64,000 bases of DNA from Chryseobacterium sp. T16E-39 (GCF_002216065.1 NZ_CP022282.1:3906001-3970000), one strand, 5' to 3'. Counted from the first letter of the stretch, positions 43,951 through 53,209 are shown. Notes: a model not told the origin generated them from the letters alone. Made by a program: numbers and translations.

Positions 43951-43987
43951 TCAAAAAAATGATCTTTTATAATGCCTCGATTGGCGC

Positions 43988-44452
43988 CTATTTTTCTACC
44001 CTCACAGAATCAGGAACCAATAATTCATATTCTCCGCCATGATTAATGATCTCTCTTACAATGCTACTGCTGATGAAAGATTTTCCTGATGAGGTTAATA
44101 AAAATACCGTTTCTAATTTTTTATGGGCTAAAGTCCTGTTTGTATGAGCGATGGCTTTCTCAAATTCGAAATCTGCAGGATTTCTTAATCCGCGGATAAT
44201 ATATTGAGCATTTTTTTCAAAACAATAATCTACTGTCAGGCCTTCGAAATAATCGACCTCCACATTAGGAAATTCTGCAACAGAATTTTGAATGAATTCC
44301 ATTCTTTTTTCTAAAGGAAACATATATTTCTTTTGAGAGTTTTGCCCAATTGCAATGATCAGCTTATCAAAAAGTGGAGCAGCTCTCTCAATAATATCAT
44401 AATGTCCTAAAGTAATAGGATCAAATGATCCTGGAAAAACAGCAATCTTCAT
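43988..44452 (-). CDS. coaD: Phosphopantetheine adenylyltransferase
   Basis: A 154-residue nucleotidyltransferase that makes dephospho-CoA from 4'-phosphopantetheine and ATP. The N-terminal FPGSFDPITLGHYDIIERA bears the HxGH-type (LGHYD) nucleotide motif, and ISSSIVREII ends the active-site loop. Length is normal. It lies 2 nt downstream of the ddl stop on the same strand. Confidence 0.96.
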   Translation of the reverse strand: MKIAVFPGSFDPITLGHYDIIERAAPLFDKLIIAIGQNSQKKYMFPLEKRMEFIQNSVAEFPNVEVDYFEGLTVDYCFEKNAQYIIRGLRNPADFEFEKAIAHTNRTLAHKKLETVFLLTSSGKSFISSSIVREIINHGGEYELLVPDSVRVEK

Positions 44453-44454
44453 AA

Positions 44455-45447
44455 CTAGTTCTTTTTTTTCGCTAATGCTTTTTCAACTTCATTTCCGCAA
44501 AGATCCATAATAGAAATTCCATAATGTTTTGCCTGCTGTGGTAAAATACTTGCCGGGGAGAACCCTGGATTTGTATTCATTTCCAGCATATAGGGAATAC
44601 CATCCATCAAGATGAATTCACTGCGGGAAAAACCACTCATGCCTAAAGAATCATACGCTTTTTTCGAAATCTCTTCGACTCTCTTCGTTGTTTCCGCATC
44701 TATTCTGGCAGGGGTTATTTCTTCTGAAGCCCCTTCATATTTAGCTTCATAATCGAAAAATTCATTTGTAGGGACAATTTCTGTAATTCCTAAAACAATC
44801 GTTTCTCCCTTAAAGTCGATAACTCCTACAGATACTTCCATACCGTCCAAAAAGCTTTCAATAAGAATTTCATGATCCTCTTTGAAGGCGATTTCAGTTG
44901 CTGCAAGTAATTCGGATTTATCTTTTACTTTTGAAATTCCCAAAGATGAACCGGATTGGTTAGGCTTAACAAAAACCGGAAGACCAAGTTCATTGATAAT
45001 TTCGTCTACATGAATATCCTGTCCCTGTCTTAAATAAATACTTTTTGCGGATGGGATACCATATTTTGATAGTACAGACAAAGTATCTTTTTTATTAAAC
45101 GTGAGTGCACTCTGATAAAAATCACATCCCGTATATGTTTGTCCAATAGCATCCCAGTAAGCCTGCAGGATACCATTTTCACCTGGTGTACCATGAATAA
45201 TATTAAAGCAGACATCAAATGTTAAATGCTTGTTGTTTTCTAATGTTACAGAGAAATCTCCTTTGTTGATCGGATATTCTTTATCATTTTCATCTAAGAA
45301 ATACCACTTATTTTTTAAAACAACTACTTTATATACATTATACAGATCCCTGTCTAACGAATCATAAATTAATTGACCGCTTTTCAGGGAAACAACATAT
45401 TCATCAGAATAGCCACCCATAACTACGGCAACATTTTTTTTGCTCAT
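44455..45447 (-). CDS. ddl: D-alanine--D-alanine ligase
   Basis: A 330-residue ATP-grasp ligase that joins two D-alanines for peptidoglycan. The opening VAVVMGGYSDEYVVSLKSG, the HGTPGENGILQ loop near residue 85, the ATP-binding VKPNQSGSSLGISKV near 162, and the C-terminal YMLEMNTNPGFSPASILPQQA are all present. ATG 45447 is chosen over ATG 45453. A TAAATTTG -7 element lies upstream on the - strand at 45470-45477. It is co-oriented and almost contiguous with coaD. Confidence 0.95.
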   Translation of the reverse strand: MSKKNVAVVMGGYSDEYVVSLKSGQLIYDSLDRDLYNVYKVVVLKNKWYFLDENDKEYPINKGDFSVTLENNKHLTFDVCFNIIHGTPGENGILQAYWDAIGQTYTGCDFYQSALTFNKKDTLSVLSKYGIPSAKSIYLRQGQDIHVDEIINELGLPVFVKPNQSGSSLGISKVKDKSELLAATEIAFKEDHEILIESFLDGMEVSVGVIDFKGETIVLGITEIVPTNEFFDYEAKYEGASEEITPARIDAETTKRVEEISKKAYDSLGMSGFSRSEFILMDGIPYMLEMNTNPGFSPASILPQQAKHYGISIMDLCGNEVEKALAKKKN

Positions 45448-45569
45448 AACCATATAGTATCAATTAGGGCAAATTTAATCATTTTATACAATGCAATAAG
45501 TGAAAATTCAAAATTTTGAAACCAAATATGAATTGTGATAAATAAAAAGTACATTCTAAAATTATTAGC

Positions 45570-45577
45570 TATATTTG
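45570..45577 (+). promoter_or_regulatory. -7 promoter element of the PASTA gene
   Basis: TATATTTG is a perfect TAnnTTTG, 26 nt before ATG 45604. It lies inside the longer reading frame that begins at GTG 45535, which argues for the 45604 start. Confidence 0.55.
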
Positions 45578-45603
45578 CCATTATAATTAAAGTATTTTTA
45601 AGT

Positions 45604-46704
45604 ATGCTTAAATCACTTTTCAACTGGAAAGTTTTACTGAATTTGTTAATAGCCATCGGTGTTTTTGTGGGGTTGGTCTGGCTTACATTTCGTTGGTTAG
45701 AATACCATACTAACCATGGTCAGGAAATTCCGGTTCCCAATGTTGTTAATAAATCCGTACACGAGGCGGTGAAAATATTAGATGATGCTGGCTTGAGCTA
45801 TGAGGTGGATAGTGCTGCTTATGATCCTAAATATAAGCCTTTTCAGGTTTTAAAAATGTCCCCTACACCGGGTTCCCATGTAAAAGATGGACGGGCAATT
45901 TATTTAATTGTCAATCCTAGAAGCTGGGCTCCGGTTGCGGTTCCGGATGTTATTAATAAATATTCAGGATTGGCTTTCCAGAGAATAGATCAGGTTGGAT
46001 TAAAGGTAGGAGACACTATTTTTGAGCCGAGTATCCAAAAGGATGCAATTCTTAGAATCTTATTTAAAGGAAATCCTGTGAAGCCAGGATCATTAATTCC
46101 TAGATTCTCAACGATTGATGTTGTAGTTGGTTCCGGACCAATGAGAAATATTTCTATTCCTAACGTTGTTGGTTTATCTGTAAAAGAGGCTAGGGCAGTA
46201 ATTGCCAGAAGTATGTTTGAAGTAGGATTGGTAGAACATGAAGATGGAGGAAAAGATGAATCTGATATTATTTACTATCAGGATCCTGCAGCAGGAGATG
46301 TAAGGGATCAGGGAATGCAGATGGATCTCTGGTCTAGTAAAAAAACACCAGCAGAACTGCGGTCTAAAATAGAGGAACTAAACTCTATATATCGTTTGAA
46401 AGTGGATACCTCACTTCCACCGATACAGTATGAAGAAGTTCCTATTCATAAAGAACCCGTTTATGAACCAGTTCCAACACCTGTTGTTCATAAAAAAGTA
46501 GAACCGGCGAAGGTAGAAGCTCCAAAAGCTTCAGTTTCAAAGCCTGTAACTGCTGAAACAAAACCAAAAGTTACAGAAAATAAGCCAAAGACCACTAATG
46601 CTTCTCCTGCGGGAACTAGTGTTGGAAGTACTAACAAACCGACGACAAATGGTACACAGCAACCTACTCAAAAGCCAAAAGCTAAGAAAGTTGTAGTAGA
46701 ATAA
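45604..46704 (+). CDS. PASTA domain membrane protein
   Basis: A 366-residue bitopic protein: a membrane helix at about 9-31, then three PASTA repeats (about 45-115, 115-190 and 190-260), each opening with a PNVV/PDVI-type motif, and a Pro/Lys/Thr-rich tail from about 280. PASTA domains bind peptidoglycan precursors in kinases and penicillin-binding proteins; here no kinase domain is present. It sits between ddl (divergent) and an RluA-family gene, an order I have seen as common in flavobacteria. ATG 45604 is supported by the promoter just upstream. Confidence 0.88.
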   Translation: MLKSLFNWKVLLNLLIAIGVFVGLVWLTFRWLEYHTNHGQEIPVPNVVNKSVHEAVKILDDAGLSYEVDSAAYDPKYKPFQVLKMSPTPGSHVKDGRAIYLIVNPRSWAPVAVPDVINKYSGLAFQRIDQVGLKVGDTIFEPSIQKDAILRILFKGNPVKPGSLIPRFSTIDVVVGSGPMRNISIPNVVGLSVKEARAVIARSMFEVGLVEHEDGGKDESDIIYYQDPAAGDVRDQGMQMDLWSSKKTPAELRSKIEELNSIYRLKVDTSLPPIQYEEVPIHKEPVYEPVPTPVVHKKVEPAKVEAPKASVSKPVTAETKPKVTENKPKTTNASPAGTSVGSTNKPTTNGTQQPTQKPKAKKVVVE

Positions 46705-46725
46705 CCATTATTGATTATAAAAAAT

Positions 46726-46757
46726 AAAGGCTTCAACTTTTTATGTTGAGGCCTTTT
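46726..46757 (+). terminator. Intrinsic terminator after the PASTA gene
   Basis: AAAGGCTTCAAC-tttttat-GTTGAGGCCTTTT with one mismatch-like wobble pair and a terminal T run, 69 nt after the PASTA stop region. Confidence 0.8.
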
Positions 46758-46774
46758 GTGTAAAAAATAAAATC

Positions 46775-47839
46775 ATGACAGAAGATAACGAAGATTTTTT
46801 AGATGAAGAATTATTAGACTCCAATAGTATTGATATTGATGAGGAAAATAAAGGATTGTATGAACATGTTAATATTACTGTCGATAAAAATCAGGAACCT
46901 TTAAGAATAGACAAGTTCCTGTTGATATTCAGACAAAACTCTTCAAGAAATAAGATTTCTCAAACCTGCAGGGCAGGGAATGTTGTTGTAAATGGTACTC
47001 CGGTAAAGCAAAATTATCGTGTAAAACCAGGCGATCAGATTTCTGTTTTATTGGCTCATCCTCCTAGAGAGAATGTAATTATTCCGCAGGATATACCGAT
47101 CAATATTATATATGAAGATGATGATCTTGTGGTAGTAGATAAAGAGCCGGGGATGGTTGTACATCCGGGATTTGGAAACTGGGATGGTACTTTAGTGAAT
47201 GCTTTGGCATTTCATTTTGCGCAAAATGGGGAGAAATCTGATTTAGATCGGGTAGGACTTGTTCATCGAATAGATAAAGACACATCCGGGCTTTTGGTGA
47301 TTGCTAAGAATGAATATGCATTAAGCTTTTTGGCCAAGCAGTTTTTTGAAAGAAAAACAAAAAGGTTGTACTGGGCTTTCGTTTGGGGGAACGTGCAGGA
47401 TGATGAAGGTACTATAAAAGGGCATATTGGAAGGCATCCGAAGAATCGGATGCAGATGTCGGTTTATGAAGATGGAAGTCATGGGAAACATGCCGTAACA
47501 CATTATAAGGTTCTTGAAAGGTTCAGATATATGACATGGGTAGAATGTAAACTGGAAACAGGAAGAACCCATCAGATCAGAGCCCATTTCAAACATATAG
47601 GACATACTTTGTTTAATGATGAAAGATATGAGGGGCATACACCTTTAAGAGGGGTTAATTTGCCAAAATACAAGCATTTTATTAAGAATGTTTTCGAAAT
47701 TCTGCCTAGACATGCACTTCATGCCCATACTTTAGGATTTATACATCCAACGACTAAGAAGGAATTGTATTTTGAGAGCCCAATGCCTCAAGATATGGCG
47801 GATGCTGTAAAAAAATGGAGAAATTATTTGGAAAACTAA
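46775..47839 (+). CDS. rluD: RluA-family 23S rRNA pseudouridine synthase (RluD-like)
   Basis: A 354-residue pseudouridine synthase: an acidic N-terminal 30 residues, an S4 RNA-binding domain at about 30-95 (RIDKFLLIFRQNSSRNKISQTCRAGNVVVNG), and the RluA catalytic domain at about 110-345 with the catalytic aspartate in HRIDKDTSGLLVIAKN. RluD modifies helix 69 of 23S rRNA in E. coli; the choice of RluD over its relatives rests on the S4 domain and length. A strong unit on its own, after the PASTA terminator. Confidence 0.9.
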   Translation: MTEDNEDFLDEELLDSNSIDIDEENKGLYEHVNITVDKNQEPLRIDKFLLIFRQNSSRNKISQTCRAGNVVVNGTPVKQNYRVKPGDQISVLLAHPPRENVIIPQDIPINIIYEDDDLVVVDKEPGMVVHPGFGNWDGTLVNALAFHFAQNGEKSDLDRVGLVHRIDKDTSGLLVIAKNEYALSFLAKQFFERKTKRLYWAFVWGNVQDDEGTIKGHIGRHPKNRMQMSVYEDGSHGKHAVTHYKVLERFRYMTWVECKLETGRTHQIRAHFKHIGHTLFNDERYEGHTPLRGVNLPKYKHFIKNVFEILPRHALHAHTLGFIHPTTKKELYFESPMPQDMADAVKKWRNYLEN

Positions 47840-47859
47840 AAATATATTGAGATTTTTTT

Positions 47860-47867
47860 TATATTTG
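47860..47867 (+). promoter_or_regulatory. -7 promoter element of the PorP/SprF gene
   Basis: TATATTTG, a perfect TAnnTTTG, 23 nt before ATG 47891. It lies just before the in-frame TTG 47873, so 47891 is the likelier start. Confidence 0.5.
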
Positions 47868-47890
47868 TTGAATTGAAATCAAGATTTGTT

Positions 47891-48841
47891 ATGAGAAAAC
47901 TATATGCTATAGTGGGTTTGGCTCTTTTGTCAAATGCATACAAAGCACAAGAAACATTACCATACTATCAACAATATCTCTTGGATGGTGAGTTCCTGTT
48001 CAACCCAGCACAATACGGTAAAACAGACTATGTACAGCTCAACCTCAACTATCAACAACAATTTTCAAAATTTAACGAATCCCCTAATGTACAATCTGTA
48101 GGGATTAATGCTAATATTTTTGATAGAGTTGGGGCAGGGATATCTGTTTTTAGAGACAGTAATGGTCCTATTTCAGCAGGAGGTATTACGGCAGGTGCTT
48201 CATATTTTATCCCATTAAGCAGCGAGGGAGAAAGAAAAGATCAATTCTCTTTCGGTACGAGTGTTAGTTTTTACAATATGAATTTTGATTATACTAAAAT
48301 TAATACAGAAGACGGTTATGATCCTTTATTACAAGGAACAGAAAGTAATATTTTCATGGCATATGCTAACTTCGGTTTAGCAGCTACTTTCAGAAATATC
48401 TTTGCTGGAGTATCTGTTAATGATATTGCTTTAACGAATGATGAGTCTATCGTTAATGGCCGTGAGCCATCGCCGATCAAGTTCTTCTTAAACTTAGGAT
48501 ATGACTGGCATTTTGCAGATAATATGTATGTTACGCCATCTGTATTAATTAACTTAAATACCAATTCTACAAGAACGATTGACGGTAATTTAATGGCGAC
48601 CTTCTTTAATGATGTCAATTCATTCTCTTTTGGAGTTAGCTATAGATCAGTTCAAAACAGATTTGACAATCAACAGTTGAGTATCTCTCCACTTGTGAAA
48701 GTAAGATTCAATAAGTTTATGATTGGAGCTACTTATAACCTTGGATTGTCTGATATTCAGACTTATGGAGGAAACAGCTTTATGATCGGATTAGGTTATA
48801 ATTTTGATAACTTCATTAATCATAGAGGATATAGATATTAA
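47891..48841 (+). CDS. PorP/SprF family type IX secretion membrane protein
   Basis: A 316-residue outer-membrane beta-barrel protein with a signal peptide (residues 1-20, ending YKAQ). It matches PorP/SprF: LPYYQQYLLDGEFLFNPAQYG near residue 22 is the family hallmark, and repeated beta strands with aromatic ends follow to the C-terminal GYNFDNFINHRGYRY. PorP-type proteins anchor or assist T9SS cargo and gliding adhesins. No SprB-like or por gene is adjacent. It ends in a terminator that abuts the next gene. Confidence 0.9.
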   Translation: MRKLYAIVGLALLSNAYKAQETLPYYQQYLLDGEFLFNPAQYGKTDYVQLNLNYQQQFSKFNESPNVQSVGINANIFDRVGAGISVFRDSNGPISAGGITAGASYFIPLSSEGERKDQFSFGTSVSFYNMNFDYTKINTEDGYDPLLQGTESNIFMAYANFGLAATFRNIFAGVSVNDIALTNDESIVNGREPSPIKFFLNLGYDWHFADNMYVTPSVLINLNTNSTRTIDGNLMATFFNDVNSFSFGVSYRSVQNRFDNQQLSISPLVKVRFNKFMIGATYNLGLSDIQTYGGNSFMIGLGYNFDNFINHRGYRY

Positions 48842-48863
48842 TTAATTTAATTTAAATAAATTT

Positions 48864-48891
48864 GAGCTCTGAATTTTTCAGGGCTTTTTTT
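48864..48891 (+). terminator. Terminator directly before the hemW start codon
   Basis: AGCTCTGAA-ttt-TTCAGGGCT with one G-T pair and a 7-T tract ending at 48891; ATG 48892 follows with no spacing. It can end the PorP transcript or act as an attenuator for hemW. Confidence 0.75.
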
Positions 48892-50016
48892 ATGATCTAT
48901 ATCCACATTCCTTTCTGTAAACAAAAATGCAGTTACTGTAATTTTCATTTCTCAACCTCTTTGCAATCTAAAGATGAGGTGCTTGCTGCTATTAAGAAAG
49001 AACTCTTTTTGAGAAAAGATGAACTGGAAAATAAAACACTTCAATCCCTATACTTTGGAGGTGGCACGCCATCAATACTATCCGGTGATGAAATTAATTC
49101 AATCGTCGATGAGGTGTTGAAATATTATAATTTTGAGAAGGGGATAGAAATTACTTTGGAAGCTAATCCGGATGATTTGGATAAAAGATTTCTTAAAGAT
49201 CTTTCGGGGTCACCGGTCAATCGTTTGTCCATAGGCACACAGAGCTTTTTCGACGAAGATCTTAAGCTCATGAACCGTGCTCATAATGCTTCGGAAGCAG
49301 AGGGTTCGATTAAAAGAGCTCAGGACTTTGGGTTTGAAAATTTAAGCATTGATCTTATTTATGGATCTCCGACATCTAATTTAGAAATATGGAAGGAAAA
49401 TCTTAATAAAACGATCGCTTTAGATGTTCCTCATATTTCCTCCTATGCTCTGACCGTGGAACCTAAGACCGCCTTGAATGATTGGATTTTAAAAGGAAAA
49501 GTTGCTAATCCGAAAGAGGAAGAGCAAAATAAGGAATTTTATTACTTATCAGACTTTTTAAAAGATAATGGATTTGATCATTATGAAGTGTCTAATTTTG
49601 CTAAACCTGGTTTTTATTCCAGGCATAATTCAGCATATTGGAAGTACAAAGAGTATTTGGGGATCGGACCCTCTGCACACTCCTATAATGGATCTGATAT
49701 CAGGAGCTGGAATGTTGCTAATAATCAAAACTATATAAAAAAGCTCAATGCCAATATGCTGGCAAAGGAGACAGAGGTTCTTTCCCAGGAAGATCAGTTC
49801 AATGAAATGATTATGATTGGATTGAGAACTATGTGGGGAGTTGATTTAGACAGCCTGAATTCTAAGTTTTCAGATGACATACTGCAAAAATTTCAAAATG
49901 AGAGCAAGCAAAAGATTGCAGATGGTACTTTAGTGATTGAAGATAGCCATTTAAAAATTCCTGAAAAGCATTGGTTTATGGCGGATGGGATTGCTTCAGA
50001 TCTTTTTTTTGTGTAA
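48892..50016 (+). CDS. hemW: Radical SAM heme chaperone HemW
   Basis: A 374-residue radical SAM protein (formerly called an oxygen-independent coproporphyrinogen oxidase) that inserts or carries heme. The 4Fe-4S cluster motif CxxxCxxC is CKQKCSYC near residues 9-16, followed by LYFGGGTPS and LEANPDD. The HemW type is shown by its length and by the ending KHWFMADGIASDLFF. ATG 48892 is chosen because ATT 48862 upstream is inside the preceding terminator. How its transcription starts is unclear. Confidence 0.93.
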   Translation: MIYIHIPFCKQKCSYCNFHFSTSLQSKDEVLAAIKKELFLRKDELENKTLQSLYFGGGTPSILSGDEINSIVDEVLKYYNFEKGIEITLEANPDDLDKRFLKDLSGSPVNRLSIGTQSFFDEDLKLMNRAHNASEAEGSIKRAQDFGFENLSIDLIYGSPTSNLEIWKENLNKTIALDVPHISSYALTVEPKTALNDWILKGKVANPKEEEQNKEFYYLSDFLKDNGFDHYEVSNFAKPGFYSRHNSAYWKYKEYLGIGPSAHSYNGSDIRSWNVANNQNYIKKLNANMLAKETEVLSQEDQFNEMIMIGLRTMWGVDLDSLNSKFSDDILQKFQNESKQKIADGTLVIEDSHLKIPEKHWFMADGIASDLFFV

Positions 50017-50054
50017 CTATTACATTATATTTGAATTAAATAAGAAAAACTTTT

Positions 50055-51656
50055 ATGAGAATAAATTTATTATTTTTCTTCCTATTGGTGGGTGCCTTAC
50101 ATTATGCCCAAAAGCCAATTTTTACGAAGGCAAAAGTTAATGCAGTGAATGTATATAGAAGTTCAGCAGAGCTACAGAATTTAGCCGGTTTTTCTCTTCC
50201 AGCTGGCATGTCGGAAGTTGTAATCACTAATATTTCTGATGATATCGAAGAAAAATCACTGCAAATAAATATTAATAATAAAAATGTATCTATTCTGTCT
50301 TCCCAATTTACAGATGACTACAGCTCTGAATATGATATGGATAAGACGAATCCGATGATTAAAAGGGTAACAGACAGTATAACTATAGTAGAGAATCTTG
50401 TTTCAAAATCCAATATAGAATTAGAAGCGAATAATAAAACTCTTGAACTTTTGGATAAGAATCAAACTGTTTTGGTTGGTAGCAATACTTCAAATGTTTC
50501 ACAGTTAATGCAATTGACAGAATTCTATAAAAATAAAAGGGTTGAAATAAGCAATGCTATCAATCTAATTAATAAAAAGAACACTGAACTTCAAAAAAAG
50601 CTCGTAAGATTAAAAAGCAGTTTGAAAATAAACTCTGAAATGGAAGAGACATCTTCAGATGGAGTTCTAATTTTAAAATTGATGAGTAGTGCTGCTGTGA
50701 CCGTGAAAGCCGAGATAAATTATTTGGCTAGGAATGCTTCGTGGCAGCCTTTTTATGAAGTAAGGGGGAATAAGCTGTCCGAGCCTTTAGATATTATATT
50801 CAAGGCTAAAATAAAACAAGATACCGGATTAGACTGGAAAGGAGTAAAGCTATCCTTAATTAATGGAAGAGCCTCTCGCAAGAATACTGCACCGGTATTG
50901 AGTCCCTGGTTTCTAAATTCTTATAAGAATGAGGAAAAAGCTCTTGTAGGGAGAGTATACGGTGTTCAAACCGATACTACGGCTAAAGAACAAGAGATAG
51001 AAGAAGTTGTTGTTACAGCGGTAGGATTTACCTCTGTTGAAAACCAATTTAATATTAGTTTTGATGTGGATGTTCCATATGATATATTAGGTAATAACCA
51101 AGATCATCTCATTAATCTGAAGCAAATAAAAGTTCCTGCTATTTATAAATATTATGCAATTCCAAAATATAATAATGATGCATTTTTAATTGCAAAGATT
51201 AAAGATTTTAATAAATTCAATCTGATTTCAGCGCCTGCTACGGTAGTGTTTGAAAATATGTTTATTGGAGAAACAAATATTAAACCGGACCAAACCAGCA
51301 ATGAACTTAGCATCACTTTAGGGGATGATAAAAAAATAAGTATTCTAAAAGAACTTATTGATGATAAAAATAGTGTCAAGATATTTTCATCTTATCAGGA
51401 AAAAACATACACGTACGACATTGTGGTGCGTAATAATAAAAAAGATCTTATAGATATGGAACTTAAAGATCTAATTCCTCTTAGTAAAGATGATTCAGTA
51501 AAAGTTGAACTCTTGCAAAGTGATAATGCTGAAATTGATAAAGAGAAAGGTTATATGACCTGGAAGGTGAAGATCTCTCCATCTGAAACCAAAAAATTCA
51601 GAGTGAGCTATAAAGTAAGGTATCCAAAGGATTATTCGATCAGTAATCTTAATTAA
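50055..51656 (+). CDS. MuiA-like DUF4139 protein with a SusC-like motif
   Basis: A 533-residue secreted protein: signal peptide (1-18, ending YAQ), a DUF4140 domain (about 25-130), a helical coiled region (about 130-205) and a DUF4139 domain (210-530). Within it, near residues 312-330, sits EIEEVVVTAVGFTSV, identical in style to the segment linking the regulatory domain and plug in SusC-type receptors. Such 'mucoidy inhibitor A'-like proteins have unknown function. No barrel follows, so it is not a receptor itself. Single gene, 38 nt after hemW, which may be co-transcribed. Confidence 0.85.
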   Translation: MRINLLFFFLLVGALHYAQKPIFTKAKVNAVNVYRSSAELQNLAGFSLPAGMSEVVITNISDDIEEKSLQININNKNVSILSSQFTDDYSSEYDMDKTNPMIKRVTDSITIVENLVSKSNIELEANNKTLELLDKNQTVLVGSNTSNVSQLMQLTEFYKNKRVEISNAINLINKKNTELQKKLVRLKSSLKINSEMEETSSDGVLILKLMSSAAVTVKAEINYLARNASWQPFYEVRGNKLSEPLDIIFKAKIKQDTGLDWKGVKLSLINGRASRKNTAPVLSPWFLNSYKNEEKALVGRVYGVQTDTTAKEQEIEEVVVTAVGFTSVENQFNISFDVDVPYDILGNNQDHLINLKQIKVPAIYKYYAIPKYNNDAFLIAKIKDFNKFNLISAPATVVFENMFIGETNIKPDQTSNELSITLGDDKKISILKELIDDKNSVKIFSSYQEKTYTYDIVVRNNKKDLIDMELKDLIPLSKDDSVKVELLQSDNAEIDKEKGYMTWKVKISPSETKKFRVSYKVRYPKDYSISNLN

Positions 51657-51699
51657 CTTATCGTACTATTTACTATTTTTGTATAAAATTTCAATTCCT

Positions 51700-52530
51700 T
51701 TGAAAACAAAAAAACAAGACTATTCGCATCTTTCAGCAAAACAACCTATCGGAATTTTTGATAGTGGAGTGGGAGGCCTAACGGTTGCTAAGGAGATAAA
51801 GAGGCTCCTTCCTAATGAGGACCTCATTTATTTTGGTGATACAAAACATCTTCCCTATGGAGAGAAGTCTCGTGAGGCAATTATAGAATATTCTACAAAG
51901 ATTACTAACTTTCTGTTGGAACAGAATTGTAAGGCAATTGTTATTGCCTGTAATACTGCGACGGCAAACGCTTTAAACGAAGTTATGCAGGCCGTAGCTG
52001 GAAAAGTTCCCGTTATTGATGTTATTAATCCTGTTGCGGAAAAAGTATCTTATGAAATTCATACTAATGTTGGAGTAATTGCGACGAAGGCGACTGTAAA
52101 TTCGGGTTTGTATAAAAAGAGTATCAGAAAGCATAATAAATGGATCAAAGTAGATGAGTTGGCAACACCATTATTGGTGCCTGCTATAGAAGAAGGCTTT
52201 AAAAACCATCCTATCACACATGCGATCATTTATAATTATTTAAGCAATAGCAAATTAAAAAATATTGAAACCCTGATTTTAGGCTGTACGCATTATCCCT
52301 TGTTAATTGATGAGATCAAGCAATACTATGGGAACCGGGTTAGGGTTATTGATTCGCCTAATATCGTTGCAAGTCATTTAAAAATTATTTTGGATAAATA
52401 CAACCTTTTAAATGATCAGAATATAAAGCCAAGCTATCATTTCTATCTTTCAGATTTGACGAAAAATTTCGAAAAGATTTCTAAAAAATTCTTTGGTAAA
52501 AGTATTGATCTTGAATTAAAAGTATTATAA
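51700..52530 (+). CDS. murI: Glutamate racemase
   Basis: A 276-residue racemase supplying D-glutamate for peptidoglycan. The two catalytic cysteines are in VIACNTATANA and LGCTHYPLL, with IGIFDSGVGGLTVAKEI at the start. A TTG start at 51700 gives MKTKKQDYSHL; a TTG at 51679 adds seven residues but lies in a possible -7 element (TATTTTTG, 51674-51681). No ATG start is available upstream of the conserved part. A strong terminator follows. Confidence 0.95.
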   Translation: MKTKKQDYSHLSAKQPIGIFDSGVGGLTVAKEIKRLLPNEDLIYFGDTKHLPYGEKSREAIIEYSTKITNFLLEQNCKAIVIACNTATANALNEVMQAVAGKVPVIDVINPVAEKVSYEIHTNVGVIATKATVNSGLYKKSIRKHNKWIKVDELATPLLVPAIEEGFKNHPITHAIIYNYLSNSKLKNIETLILGCTHYPLLIDEIKQYYGNRVRVIDSPNIVASHLKIILDKYNLLNDQNIKPSYHFYLSDLTKNFEKISKKFFGKSIDLELKVL

Positions 52531-52534
52531 ATAG

Positions 52535-52566
52535 AAAGCTGTTACAGAAATGTAACAGCTTTTTTA
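52535..52566. terminator. Terminator between convergent murI and nitroreductase genes
   Basis: AAAGCTGTTACA-gaaa-TGTAACAGCTTTTT, a 12-bp perfect stem with GAAA loop and T tract on the + strand. Confidence 0.92.
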
Positions 52567-52585
52567 TTGTGCCCCGTTTTTAGAA

Positions 52586-53185
52586 TTACAATTCTACAAT
52601 GATCTTTTCAGATTCTAATCTTTTCTTTAGAGTTACTGCAGGGTGATTAGAGTCATGTTCTGACCTCTCACCAATGGCAACAGCAAATAACGTTTCATAA
52701 GAGTCATTTTTTAGAATTCCATCATACTTATCTGTTTCAATTCCCTCCATTGGAGTAGAGTCTATTCCCATATCTGCACAGGCTGAAAGTAAAACGCCTA
52801 AAGAAAGATATACCTGATGAGCCAACCAGGATTTTATAACAGCCTCTCCTTTAGGTTGAACCATAGTTCGGTAATAGTTTATAGAACCTTCCGGTAGGTT
52901 TTCTTCTATTTGCTTTTCAAAATCTTCTATATTTTTTAAAACCTGAAAAACAATCAGATGGTTGCTGTCTGCTATTTTTTCTTTGTTAAAATAGGACGCT
53001 TCCGCTAATTGCTCTTTTATTTTCGTATCGTTTACAAAAACAAAATTCCAGGGCTGACTGTTGATAGAAGAAGGGCTCAGGTTGAGAATCTCTTTTAACT
53101 GTGCAATTTGTTCGTCGCTTATTCTGCCTTGTGAGTTATACTTTTTTACAGTATATCTTGTTTTCATTTTGCTTAAAAAGTTCAT
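52586..53185 (-). CDS. Nitroreductase family NAD(P)H-dependent oxidoreductase
   Basis: A 199-residue FMN-dependent nitroreductase (NfsB-like). RYTVKKYNSQGRISDEQ and LNLSPSSINSQPWNFVFV opens the flavin site; a dimer-type helix region and GMEGIETD-like loop (PMEGIETDKYD) follow. Such enzymes reduce nitroaromatics or quinones. It is divergent to an HxlR regulator gene, a pairing often seen for quinone/electrophile-induced reductases. M1 at 53185 or M7 at 53167 are both possible starts. Confidence 0.9.
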   Translation of the reverse strand: MNFLSKMKTRYTVKKYNSQGRISDEQIAQLKEILNLSPSSINSQPWNFVFVNDTKIKEQLAEASYFNKEKIADSNHLIVFQVLKNIEDFEKQIEENLPEGSINYYRTMVQPKGEAVIKSWLAHQVYLSLGVLLSACADMGIDSTPMEGIETDKYDGILKNDSYETLFAVAIGERSEHDSNHPAVTLKKRLESEKIIVEL

Positions 53186-53209
53186 ATTTTTATACTATAT
53201 TTTTTATAG

